From contig NZ_JADBEK010000001.1 of NCBI RefSeq assembly GCF_014873145.1, positions 4,278,001 through 4,342,000 of the forward strand: a DNA stretch of 64,000 bases, read 5' to 3'. The stretch is from Nonomuraea angiospora. Its GTDB lineage: Bacteria; Actinomycetota; Actinomycetes; Streptosporangiales; Streptosporangiaceae. This document shows, in pieces, positions 16,542 to 24,352 of this stretch. Within the stretch, counting starts at the first letter, position 1; the number at the start of each line of letters is the position of its first letter. A program made the translations under genes and the position numbers. Under the pieces are notes generated by a model. The model was given only the letters and a program-made list of their open reading frames with translations, was not told the origin of the DNA and searched no databases.

Positions 16542-18326
16542 ATGCCTCCCGATACGCACATACCTCAACGTCCCCTGCTCTCCTCCAACTCCCTGTGGCG
16601 GATGAAGTCCTACCTCCGCCCCTACGTCGTCAGATTGGTGTTCATCTGGCTGGCGGCGATCGTCGGCATCGCGGCCGGCATCGCGCTCCCGCTCATCAGC
16701 GAGAAGGTCATCGACGGTCCCGTGGCCCACGGGGACTCCGGCGCGCTGCTCCCCCTCGGGCTGCTCGCGATCGGCGTCGGCGTCGTCGAGGCCCTGCTGA
16801 TCCTGCTGCGGCGGTGGGCCCAGGTGAAGCCGGTGCTCGGCCTGGAGACCGCGATCCGCGACGACCTCTACGAGCACCTGCAGCGGCTGCCCATGGGCTT
16901 CCACGGCGACTGGCAGTCCGGCCAGCTGTTATCCCGGGCCACGACCGACCTGTCGACCATCCGGCGCTTCCTCGGCTTCGGCATGCTCTTCCTGGTCATG
17001 AACATCCTGCAGCTGATCACCGTGACCGTGCTGCTGCTGAACAAGTACTGGCCGCTCGGGCTGCTGGTGCTGGCCTCGGCCGTGCCGATCGTGTGGCTGT
17101 CGCTGCGGTTCGAGAAGCGCTACATCAAGACCTCCCGCCAGGTGCAGGACGAGCAGGGCGACCTCGCCACGCTCGTCGAGGAGTCCGCCCTCGGCATCCG
17201 CACGATCAAGGCCTTCGGCCGCCGCCACTACGTCTTCGACCGCTACGACGAGGGCGCGCTCAAGGTCTACGGCACCTCCATGGACAAGGCCAGGCTGCTG
17301 GCCAAGTTCTTCGCCTTCCTCGAGATCATCCCCAACATCACGCTGGCCCTGGTGCTGCTGCTGGGCGCGCTGGCCGTCGGCACGGGCTCGCTGACGCTGG
17401 GCGCGCTGGTCGCGTTCACCACGCTGATGCTCCAGCTCGTCTGGCCGATCGCGAGCCTGGGCTACATCCTGGCCATGGCCCAGGAGGCCATGACCTCCGC
17501 CGACCGCCTCATGGAGGTCATGGACACCGTGCCCGCCATCGAGGGCGGCACGCGGACCATCGACACGCCCCGCGGCCACCTGCGCTTCGAGGGCGTCGGG
17601 TTCCGCTTCCACGACTCCGAGGAGCCGGTGCTGCGCGACGTCTGGCTGGACGTGCGCCCCGGCGAGACGGTGGCCGTCGTGGGCGCCACCGGCTCCGGCA
17701 AGACCACGCTGACCGCCCTGGTGCCGCGGCTGATCGACCCCACCGAGGGCCGCGTCACGATCGACGGGCACGACGTGCGCGACCTGGAGCTGACCAGCCT
17801 CCGCTCCGTGGTGGCCACGGCGTTCGAGGAGCCGACGCTGTTCTCGATGAGCGTGCGGGAGAACCTCACGCTCGGCCGGCTCGACGCCACCGAGGAGGAG
17901 CTGGCCGAGGCGATCCGGACCGCGCAGGCCATGTTCGTGTACGACCTGCCGTGGGGCCTCGACACCCGCATCGGCGAGCAGGGCCTGTCCCTGTCCGGCG
18001 GCCAGCGGCAGCGCCTGGCCCTGGCGCGGGCCGTGCTGAGCAATCCGCGGATCCTCGTGCTCGACGACACCCTCTCCGCGCTCGACGTGGAGACCGAGGC
18101 GCTCGTGGAGGAGGCGCTGCGGCACGTGCTGCGTGACGCGACCGGCATCGTGGTCGCCCACCGCGCCTCGACCGTGCTGCTGGCCGACAAGGTGGCGCTG
18201 CTGCGGGGCGGCACGATCACGCACGTCGGGCAGCACCACGAGCTGCTGGCCGAAGTGCCCGAATACCGCGAGCTGCTGGCCCAGGACGCCGACTTCGACG
18301 ACGCCGCGGAAGGAGCGCTGCGATGA
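16542..18326 (+). CDS. ABC exporter half-transporter, subunit with degenerate Walker B
   Basis: A 594-residue fusion of a six-helix transmembrane domain (about 25-310) and a nucleotide-binding domain. Walker A GATGSGKTT is near residue 384 and the signature LSGGQRQRLALARA is intact. Walker B reads ILVLDDT, so the catalytic Glu is Asp, and the Q-loop Gln region is AFEEPTLF. These are marks of the degenerate half of a heterodimeric exporter. A 32-residue longer start exists at 16446, but the promoter and family alignment favour ATG 16542. The stop overlaps the next ATG by ATGA. Likely exports drugs or lipids with its partner. Confidence 0.93.
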   Translation: MPPDTHIPQRPLLSSNSLWRMKSYLRPYVVRLVFIWLAAIVGIAAGIALPLISEKVIDGPVAHGDSGALLPLGLLAIGVGVVEALLILLRRWAQVKPVLGLETAIRDDLYEHLQRLPMGFHGDWQSGQLLSRATTDLSTIRRFLGFGMLFLVMNILQLITVTVLLLNKYWPLGLLVLASAVPIVWLSLRFEKRYIKTSRQVQDEQGDLATLVEESALGIRTIKAFGRRHYVFDRYDEGALKVYGTSMDKARLLAKFFAFLEIIPNITLALVLLLGALAVGTGSLTLGALVAFTTLMLQLVWPIASLGYILAMAQEAMTSADRLMEVMDTVPAIEGGTRTIDTPRGHLRFEGVGFRFHDSEEPVLRDVWLDVRPGETVAVVGATGSGKTTLTALVPRLIDPTEGRVTIDGHDVRDLELTSLRSVVATAFEEPTLFSMSVRENLTLGRLDATEEELAEAIRTAQAMFVYDLPWGLDTRIGEQGLSLSGGQRQRLALARAVLSNPRILVLDDTLSALDVETEALVEEALRHVLRDATGIVVAHRASTVLLADKVALLRGGTITHVGQHHELLAEVPEYRELLAQDADFDDAAEGALR

Positions 18327-20155
18327 CCACGACCACCACGGCGTCCTGGCGGGGCGTGGCCTCAGAGGACCAGGACGAGCTGCCGGAGAAGGTGTCCGTC
18401 CTGCTCCGGGATCGTTCCCGGCGGCTGCTCGGCGCGCTGCTCAAGCCGTACCGGAAGAAGATCGGGCTGCTCGTCGCGATCATCGTCGTCTCCAACGCGG
18501 CCGGGCTCTCGATCCCCTTCCTGGTCTCCATCGGGATCGACGAGGGCATCCCGCCGATCACGCGCGGGGACGGCACCTCCGTCCTGCTGACCGTGGTCGG
18601 GGTGATCCTGGCCGCGGCGATCACGCAGGCGATCACACGGCGGGCGTTCCTGATCCTGTCGGGCCAGATCGGCCAGGGCACCCTGCTCGAACTGCGCAGG
18701 AGGGTGTTCGACCACTTCCAGCGCCTGTCGCTGAGCTTCCACGAGCAGTACACCTCGGGGCGGGTCATCTCGCGGCTGACCTCGGACATCGAGGCCATCG
18801 CCGAGCTGCTCCAGTCGGGGTTCGACGCGCTGGTCAAGGCCGTGCTGACCATGGTCGGCACTGCCGTGCTGCTGCTGGTGCTGGACGTGCACCTGGGCCT
18901 GCTGGCGCTCGTCCCGCTGCCGTTCCTGCTGCTGTTCACCCGGTGGTTCCGGCGGCAGTCGGCGATCGTCTACCGGCGTACGCGGGAGACGGTGGCGCTG
19001 GTGATCGTGCACTTCGTGGAGTCGATGACCGGCATCCGCGCGGTGCAGGCCTTCCGCAGGGAGCCGCGCAACCAGGAGATCTTCGAGCAGCTCAACGACG
19101 ACTACCGGGGCGCGAACGCGCGCAGCATGCAGCTCGGCGCGACGTTCATGACCGGGATCAAGCTGATCGGCAACCTGACGATCGGCGGCGTGCTGCTGTA
19201 CGGCGGCTGGCTGGCGCTGCAGGGCGAGGTCAAGGTCGGCGTGCTGGCCGCCTTCCTGCTCTACCTGCGCCAGTTCTACGAGCCGATGCAGGAGGTCAGC
19301 CAGTTCTACAACACCCTGCAGTCGGCCGGCGCGGCGCTGGAGAAGCTGTCGGGCGTGCTGGAGGAGGAGCCCTCCGTGCCCGAGCCGCGCGAGCCGGCCA
19401 GGCTCCCGGACGGCAGGGCGCGCGGCAAGGTGCGCTTCGAGGGCGTCAGGTTCGCCTACGTCGAGGAGATGCCGATCCTGCCCCGGCTCGACCTGACCGT
19501 CCCGGCCGGGCAGACGGTGGCGCTGGTCGGGGCGACGGGCGCGGGCAAGACGACGCTGGCCAAGCTGATCTCCCGCTTCTACGACCCGACCGACGGCCGC
19601 GTGCTGCTCGACGGCGTCGATCTGCGCACGCTGGACGAGCCGACCCTGCGCCAGGCCGTGGTCATGGTGACGCAGGAGAACTTCCTGTTCAGCGGTACGG
19701 TCGCCGACAACATCAGGTTCGGCCGGCCCGACGCCACCGACCGGGAGGTGCGCGAGGCGGCCAAGGCCATCGGGGCGCACGAGTTCGTCTCGAGCCTGCC
19801 CGACGGCTACGACACCGAGGTGGGCAAGCGCGGCGGCCGGATGTCGGCCGGGCAGCGCCAGCTCGTCGCGTTCGCCAGGGCGTTCCTCGCCGATCCCGCC
19901 GTGCTGATCCTCGACGAGGCCACCTCCAGCCTCGACGTGCCCAGCGAACGGCTGGTGCAGCGCGCGCTGCGCACCATCCTGGCCGACCGGACCGCGCTGA
20001 TCATCGCGCACCGCCTCTCGACGGTGGAGATCGCCGACCGGGTGCTGGTGATGGACCGCGGCGAGATCGTCGAGGACGGTCCGCCGGACCGGCTCATCGC
20101 GGCCTCGGGTCGCTACGCCGGGCTGCACCAGGCGTGGCTGGAGAGCCTCAGCTAG
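18323..20155 (+). CDS. ABC exporter half-transporter, catalytic partner
   Basis: A 610-residue half-transporter, translationally coupled to the previous gene (ATGA overlap). The transmembrane domain spans about 45-330. The nucleotide-binding domain has Walker A GATGAGKTT, Q-loop MVTQENFLF, Walker B VLILDEATSSLD with the catalytic Glu, and H-loop IAHRLST. Its signature is SAGQRQL instead of LSGGQ. This complements the first subunit: one composite ATP site pairs the good Walker B here with the good signature there, while the other pairs Asp-Walker B with SAGQ and should hydrolyse poorly. That is the TM287/288 or BmrCD pattern. Confidence 0.94.
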   Translation: MTTTTTASWRGVASEDQDELPEKVSVLLRDRSRRLLGALLKPYRKKIGLLVAIIVVSNAAGLSIPFLVSIGIDEGIPPITRGDGTSVLLTVVGVILAAAITQAITRRAFLILSGQIGQGTLLELRRRVFDHFQRLSLSFHEQYTSGRVISRLTSDIEAIAELLQSGFDALVKAVLTMVGTAVLLLVLDVHLGLLALVPLPFLLLFTRWFRRQSAIVYRRTRETVALVIVHFVESMTGIRAVQAFRREPRNQEIFEQLNDDYRGANARSMQLGATFMTGIKLIGNLTIGGVLLYGGWLALQGEVKVGVLAAFLLYLRQFYEPMQEVSQFYNTLQSAGAALEKLSGVLEEEPSVPEPREPARLPDGRARGKVRFEGVRFAYVEEMPILPRLDLTVPAGQTVALVGATGAGKTTLAKLISRFYDPTDGRVLLDGVDLRTLDEPTLRQAVVMVTQENFLFSGTVADNIRFGRPDATDREVREAAKAIGAHEFVSSLPDGYDTEVGKRGGRMSAGQRQLVAFARAFLADPAVLILDEATSSLDVPSERLVQRALRTILADRTALIIAHRLSTVEIADRVLVMDRGEIVEDGPPDRLIAASGRYAGLHQAWLESLS

Positions 20156-20159
20156 CTCT

Positions 20160-20582
20160 CTAGTGGTGGTGCGCCATGGCGACGGCGTTCGCGTACAGCT
20201 CGTACCCGACGAACAGCGCCAGGGGCACCCCGAGAGCGATCAGCAGCCTGCCGGGCAGGTGGGTCCGCGGCGCGGACACCCTGCCCGGCTCCGGCACCGC
20301 CGCGGCGAGGACCGGCTCGGGCTCCGGATCGGAGCCGGGCACGAGCTCGGGATGCCGCGCCAGGTATCCCCTGGGGAACGAGGTCACGCGGTACGCGCCG
20401 CAGTGCGGGCAGCAGGTGCCCGACCAGGGCGGCGGCACGGTCACTCCCGCGCTGAGCCAGAGATCCACCTCGTTGCCGTGCACGTCTGTGAGATGTCTGA
20501 CGACGAAGTTCTCTTCCCAGACGTGTAAGCAGCGAAGGCATTCGAAAGGCCACGTCTCGCGGGTGTCGAATCCTTCGGTCAC
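20160..20582 (-). CDS. Zinc-ribbon protein with C-terminal membrane segment
   Basis: A 140-residue protein with a likely zinc ribbon: CLRC near residue 15 and CPHC near 60. Between them lies the conserved HVWEENFVVRHLTDVHGNE segment. A hydrophobic helix at about 115-132 and a His-rich tail follow. GTG 20582 gives an N-terminus of exactly the same length before PFEC as in its paralogue (20694-21074); an alternative GTG at 20591 sits too close to the G-run to be used. Function unknown; possibly a membrane-tethered metal-binding or nucleic-acid-binding protein. Confidence 0.75.
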   Translation of the reverse strand: MTEGFDTRETWPFECLRCLHVWEENFVVRHLTDVHGNEVDLWLSAGVTVPPPWSGTCCPHCGAYRVTSFPRGYLARHPELVPGSDPEPEPVLAAAVPEPGRVSAPRTHLPGRLLIALGVPLALFVGYELYANAVAMAHHH

Positions 20583-20693
20583 TGGGACCACCCCCCGGCT
20601 CCTGATCGCCGTCGATCCCGAGTGTCCGCCTGGCTGGGCACTTCCGCAAGACGGGCCTTATGACACTTGCCGCTACGAAATGCTCACCAAGCG

Positions 20694-21074
20694 TCAGGTT
20701 AGTCGTTCATGGTGGGGCCGGGGTTGCCCCCTGCCTGAGACGACGCGTTCGGCGGCATCGAGATAGTGCGGGCTGGGGACCGGGCTGAGCAGCGGAGTCG
20801 CGTCCGGCGCGGGGGGCTCCGCGGGCGGGATCAGCTCCGGATGTCGCGACAGGTAACCGTCCGGGAAGGTCGTGGCCTGCTGACAGCCGCACCTCGGGCA
20901 CATGACGCCCCCCGGTGACGGCGGCAGCACGGGGAGCCCGGCCTGCAACCAGATCTCCCGCTCGTTTCCGTGACGGTCGTCGATGCGCCTGACGAGGTAC
21001 TCCTCTTCCCAGACGTGCCAGCAACGGCGGCACTCGAAAGGCACGATCCTGTGTACTTCTTCCAACGAGGTCAC
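20694..21074 (-). CDS. Zinc-ribbon protein, paralogue without membrane segment
   Basis: A 126-residue paralogue of the neighbouring gene: PFECRRCWHVWEEEYLVRRIDDRHGNE and CPRCGCQQATTFPDGYLSRHPELIP align closely with it, including both Cys pairs. It lacks the C-terminal membrane helix and ends in a Pro-rich tail instead. GTG 21074 has GGAGG 7 nt upstream. The two genes are a tandem duplication on the same strand, separated by 111 nt, in which one copy gained or lost a membrane anchor. Function unknown. Confidence 0.75.
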   Translation of the reverse strand: MTSLEEVHRIVPFECRRCWHVWEEEYLVRRIDDRHGNEREIWLQAGLPVLPPSPGGVMCPRCGCQQATTFPDGYLSRHPELIPPAEPPAPDATPLLSPVPSPHYLDAAERVVSGRGQPRPHHERLT

Positions 21075-21123
21075 CCCCTTACCTCCGAGTGTGTGCCTCC
21101 TTCTCCGGATCTGGCAACCGCGC

Positions 21124-21459
21124 TTACCGGATCGCCAGGACGAAGGTGATGGCGCCGGCCACCACGCACATGGTGCCGAGCCAGGCGAACAGCACGTCGG
21201 GCCCGGGGTTCAGCGGCTTGCCGCCGTGCAGGGCCTCCTGAACACGGCGGAACCGCACCCCGGTCCTGATCAGCAGCACCGCCCCGCAGAGCGCGGCCAG
21301 CGCGAACGCCACCACCGAGGGCACGGGCAGGCCGTGCCTGAGGGACAACCCGGCCGCGCCGAGCCCGCCGGTGGCCAGCGCCACGGCGGTGCGCACCCAG
21401 GCCAGCCGGGTGCGCTCGCTCTGCAGCCCCTCGTCCCAGATCTCCTTCTCCGGAGGCAC
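21124..21459 (-). CDS. DUF202-type small membrane protein (second copy)
   Basis: A 111-residue protein with three predicted membrane helices and the DUF202 opening motif: LQSERTRLAWVRTAVALATGG near residue 12. GTG 21459 is the only reasonable start; the frame upstream of it enters the previous gene. It lies 17 nt after the stop of the preceding DUF202 gene and is surely co-transcribed with it. DUF202 proteins (YidH-like) commonly occur in pairs like this; their function is not established. Confidence 0.82.
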   Translation of the reverse strand: MPPEKEIWDEGLQSERTRLAWVRTAVALATGGLGAAGLSLRHGLPVPSVVAFALAALCGAVLLIRTGVRFRRVQEALHGGKPLNPGPDVLFAWLGTMCVVAGAITFVLAIR

Positions 21460-21476
21460 CTGATCCGGCCTCGGGC

Positions 21477-21803
21477 TCAGGCGGCCAGGATGATCAGCAC
21501 GAGGGCGATCACCGCCACGGCCGCCACGCCGTACCCGAAGACCGCCGCGAGCGCGGGCGGCGGCAGCGGCGCCTGCTGGCGCAGGGCGCGCTGGATGTTG
21601 CGCCAGCGCGGGTACGCCATCCCCGCCGCCAGCGCCGACAGCGTCACCAGCACCACGGCCAGCGCGGTACGGATCCACGGCACGAACACGTGCTCGGGCA
21701 CCGCCGCCATCGCCACCCCACCCGCGCTGAGCGCCAGCGCCGTGCTCAGCCAGGTGAGGAAGGTTCGTTCATTGGCCAAGGTGAAACGCGGGTCGGGTTC
21801 CAT
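21477..21803 (-). CDS. DUF202-type small membrane protein (first copy)
   Basis: A 108-residue protein with the DUF202 signature FTLANERTFLTWLSTALAL at residues 6-24 (N-E-R-T-x-L-x-W-x-R/S-T) and three hydrophobic helices to the C-terminus (ending VIALVLIILAA). ATG 21803. It forms a two-gene unit with the second DUF202 protein, 17 nt downstream. The pair probably makes a hetero-oligomeric inner-membrane complex of unknown role. Confidence 0.87.
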   Translation of the reverse strand: MEPDPRFTLANERTFLTWLSTALALSAGGVAMAAVPEHVFVPWIRTALAVVLVTLSALAAGMAYPRWRNIQRALRQQAPLPPPALAAVFGYGVAAVAVIALVLIILAA

Positions 21804-21849
21804 GGGAAAAACGGTAATTCGTCCCCATTTCCCCTAGAGAAGTTGGGAT

Positions 21850-22239
21850 TCAGCCAGTACAGGCCTTGGCCACCTTCTCGGCATAGGCCGCGCTCTCGCT
21901 GAGGACCTTCTGGGTGGCGTCGACGGCGTCGTTGACGGTGGTGACGTTGATGCCGCTCAGCGTCTTGGCCAGGTCGTCGGAGGCTTCCTTGATCGTGGTG
22001 TTGGCCGCCTTGTCGGCCACGTCGTTGAGCTTGGTCGCGGCGTCGTCGAGGGCCTTGTCCATGGCCTTGGGATCGTCGGCGAGCGTCTTGAGCTGGGCAC
22101 CCAGGTCGGCGACGATCTTCGGGGCTTCGAGGCACGCTTGGGCCTTGTCGATGGTGCTGTTGACCTCACCGCACCCGGCGGCGAAGACACAGATGGCGAA
22201 GGCGGCCAGGGGCACGAATCGGCTCTTGAGGAGTCGCAT
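21850..22239 (-). CDS. Small helical lipoprotein
   Basis: A 129-residue lipoprotein: signal MRLLKSRFVPLAAFAICVF, lipobox AAGC at about residue 23, then a mature part rich in Ala, Asp, Lys and Thr that reads as long amphipathic helices (DKALDDAATKLNDVADKAAN). No catalytic motif. Two residual Cys (one in ACLEA, one in the terminal KACTG) could pair. It is divergent from the ArsR gene and shares a 72-nt promoter region with it, including a half-site (GCATTCCAAAGG at 22258-22269) of the ArsR operator, so it may be co-regulated. Confidence 0.78.
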   Translation of the reverse strand: MRLLKSRFVPLAAFAICVFAAGCGEVNSTIDKAQACLEAPKIVADLGAQLKTLADDPKAMDKALDDAATKLNDVADKAANTTIKEASDDLAKTLSGINVTTVNDAVDATQKVLSESAAYAEKVAKACTG

Positions 22240-22274
22240 ACATCGACCCTACCCAACGCATTCCAAAGGTTCCC

Positions 22275-22326
22275 TTGACATCTCCGGCGGCCGGCGCCGA
22301 GGATTCCAAGCATGTCTTTGGAATCC
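22275..22326 (+). promoter_or_regulatory. ArsR promoter and self-operator
   Basis: The -35 TTGACA (22275-22280) and -10 GAGGAT (22299-22304) are 18 nt apart, with ATG 22312 only 7 nt after the -10 (leaderless). Over the -10 and start codon lies GGATTCCAA-N8-TTGGAATCC (22301-22326), a perfect 9-bp inverted repeat. A repressor bound there would block its own transcription. Confidence 0.75.
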
Positions 22327-22899
22327 TCGCGGCGGCGGCTCAGCGACCCGGCCGCGATGCGGGCGTTCGCCCACCCGGTGCGGCTGGCGCTGCACGAGCT
22401 GCTGATGAGGGCGGGCGCGATGACCGCCGCCGACGCCGCGCGGGAGGTGGGCATCAGCCAGGCGCTGGCCTCGTACCATCTGCGGCAGCTGGCCAAGTAC
22501 GGCTTCGTGGAGCAGGCGGCGGCGCGCGATGAGCGCGAGCGGCCGTGGAAGGCGACCGAGGCCGTCCAGGAGTGGGACGACGAGGCGGCCGGGCCGGAGC
22601 AGGCGGCCGCCCGGAGCCTGCTGGAGCAGGTGATCGCCGAGCGCGCGCTGTCCCGCCTGGCGGAGTGGCAGCAACACCGCGGGGACGAACCCGAGGCGTG
22701 GCGGGGGGTGGGGGGCGTGGGCAACCTGTACCTCTACGCCACGGCGGAGGAGGTGACGGCGCTGGGCGCGGCGATGGCGAAGCTGCTCGGACCGCTGATG
22801 GCCCGCGTCGACGCCCCCTCGACCCGCCCCGCGGGCGCCCGGCCCGTGCTGATGACCCAACTGGTCGTCCCCCTGCCGCCCACGGACTCCGGTGACTGA
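22312..22899 (+). CDS. ArsR-like winged-helix regulator
   Basis: A 195-residue regulator. The N-terminal winged helix starts AAMRAFAHPVRLALHELLMR (residues 14-33), with recognition helix ISQALASYHLRQL near 48-60 and wing QAAARDERERPWKATE. The C-terminal ~100 residues are helical and do not show metal-binding Cys pairs, so a small-molecule ligand is more likely than a metal. The family 'helix-turn-helix, ArsR' often sits before MFS exporters, as here: the next gene starts within its last 8 nt. It should repress itself and the exporter. Confidence 0.9.
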   Translation: MSLESSRRRLSDPAAMRAFAHPVRLALHELLMRAGAMTAADAAREVGISQALASYHLRQLAKYGFVEQAAARDERERPWKATEAVQEWDDEAAGPEQAAARSLLEQVIAERALSRLAEWQQHRGDEPEAWRGVGGVGNLYLYATAEEVTALGAAMAKLLGPLMARVDAPSTRPAGARPVLMTQLVVPLPPTDSGD

Positions 22900-24256
22900 G
22901 CCCCGGCCCGCCGCCGGGGTCCCCGCGTCAGGTGACGGCGAGGTCCACGGGTCAGGGGCCGGCCGCGACGGGGACGGCGGGGGCCGTGCGTCGGGCGGCA
23001 CCCGGGGCGGGGGCGGCGGGGTGCGCGCGCTGTTGGGCGGCAACCGGGACTACCGGCGCCTGCTCCTCGCCGGGCTGATCTCGCAGACCGGCGACTGGGT
23101 GATCAGCACCGGGCTGGCGTTCCACGTCTACCGCCTCACCGGCTCCACGCTGTCCATGGCGTTCATGCTGCTGGTCTCGCGGCTGCCCGACGTCGTGCTC
23201 GGGTCCGTGGCCGGGGTGCTGGCCGACCGGTGGGATCGCCGCCGGCTGCTGGTCGCCACGGACGTGCTGCTCGCGCTCGGCCTGCTGCCGCTGTTGGCCG
23301 TACGCGGGCCGGACCAGGTGTGGATCGTGTACACCGTCGCGCTCTGGACCGGCGTCCTGAGCACCGTGCTCGCTCCCGCGCAGAAGGCCCTCGTGCCGCA
23401 GATCGTGGCGGAGTCGCAGCTCGTACGGGCCAACGCCCTGCACGGCCAGACCGGCCAGGTCGCCCGCCTGCTGGGCGCCATGCTGGGCGGGCTGGCCGTC
23501 AGCGCCGGAGGGCTCGCCGCGGTCGTGCTGATCGACGTGGCCAGTTTCCTCCTCTCCGCGGCCCTCCTGCAGGCCGCCCTCCGACCGCCCGGACGCCCGA
23601 CGGGGACGGCGGGGACGGCGGGGACGGCGGGGACGGCGGGGACGGCGGGGACGGCGACGATGGGCGGGCAGTGGGTCGCCGGGCTCCGCCTGGCCATGGG
23701 GCACGCGGGCGTCCGCCTGCTGGTGGCGTACATGATGATCACGGGGCTGGGCGAGGGGATCTTCGCCACGCTCGCCGTGCCCTTCGTGAGCGACGTGCTC
23801 GGCGGCGCGGGCGACGCCTACGGGCTGTTCCTGTCGGTGCAGGCGGTCGGCGGGATCCTGGGCGGGCTCGTCGTGGCGCTGCGTCCGGGGCGGGCCGCTC
23901 CGCGGGTGCTGCTGGGCGGGGCGACGGTCGTCTTCGGGCTGGTGGACCTGGCCCTGTTCACCTACCCGATGGCCGTGCCCGCGCTGTGGCCGGCGCTGGT
24001 GCTGATCGGGCTGGCCGGGGTGCCCGCGGCGGCCGCGGCGGCGGGGTTCACCACGCTGGCCCAGAACGTCGTCGGCGACGACCGGCGGGGAGGCGTGTTC
24101 GGCGTCCTGGGCAGCGCCCACGCGGCCACCGCGCTGGCCGGCATGGGGCTGGCGGGGGTGCTCGGCGGGGCGGCCGGGGTCGTGCCCGCGCTGTGCGTGC
24201 ACGCCGCCGGGCTGATCGTCGCCGGAATCATGGTCCTGACCTGTGCCCATGCGTGA
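22892..24256 (+). CDS. MFS exporter
   Basis: A 454-residue major facilitator with about 12 transmembrane helices, resembling the TMS12/enterobactin-exporter-like branch (NRDYRRLLLAGLISQTGDWVISTGLAFHVYRLTGS; loop ADRWDRRRLL after TM2). The first ~45 residues are a Gly/Asp/Arg-rich tail. The central loop holds six Gly-Thr-Ala units encoded by a 9-bp tandem repeat. It starts GTG 22892, overlapping the ArsR stop by 8 nt, so it is in the same operon and likely induced by the ArsR ligand. Substrate unknown; drug efflux is usual for this layout. Confidence 0.9.
   Translation: MTEPRPAAGVPASGDGEVHGSGAGRDGDGGGRASGGTRGGGGGVRALLGGNRDYRRLLLAGLISQTGDWVISTGLAFHVYRLTGSTLSMAFMLLVSRLPDVVLGSVAGVLADRWDRRRLLVATDVLLALGLLPLLAVRGPDQVWIVYTVALWTGVLSTVLAPAQKALVPQIVAESQLVRANALHGQTGQVARLLGAMLGGLAVSAGGLAAVVLIDVASFLLSAALLQAALRPPGRPTGTAGTAGTAGTAGTAGTATMGGQWVAGLRLAMGHAGVRLLVAYMMITGLGEGIFATLAVPFVSDVLGGAGDAYGLFLSVQAVGGILGGLVVALRPGRAAPRVLLGGATVVFGLVDLALFTYPMAVPALWPALVLIGLAGVPAAAAAAGFTTLAQNVVGDDRRGGVFGVLGSAHAATALAGMGLAGVLGGAAGVVPALCVHAAGLIVAGIMVLTCAHA
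23602..23655 (+). repeat. Six perfect 9-bp tandem repeats in the MFS gene
   Basis: GGGGACGGC x 6, encoding (Gly-Thr-Ala)6 in the cytoplasmic loop between the two six-helix halves. The unit is a multiple of three, so copy-number changes would alter loop length without a frameshift. Confidence 0.95.
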
Positions 24257-24257
24257 A

Positions 24258-24284
24258 TCGATATCGACTTGTTCGCGATATCGC
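24258..24284. promoter_or_regulatory. Paired palindromes upstream of the beta-lactamase
   Basis: TCGATATCGA (24258-24267) and GCGATATCGC (24275-24284) are perfect 10-bp palindromes sharing the core CGATATCG, with centres 17 bp apart. They lie 2 nt after the MFS stop and about 70 nt before the beta-lactamase start, in a locally AT-richer gap, so they probably bind a regulator of the latter. Confidence 0.55.
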
Positions 24285-24352
24285 TATTAGACATGTGGTG
24301 ATCGCATCTGCTTTGCTCCTTGCCCATTGACGGACGACCGTAAGGACAAAGC

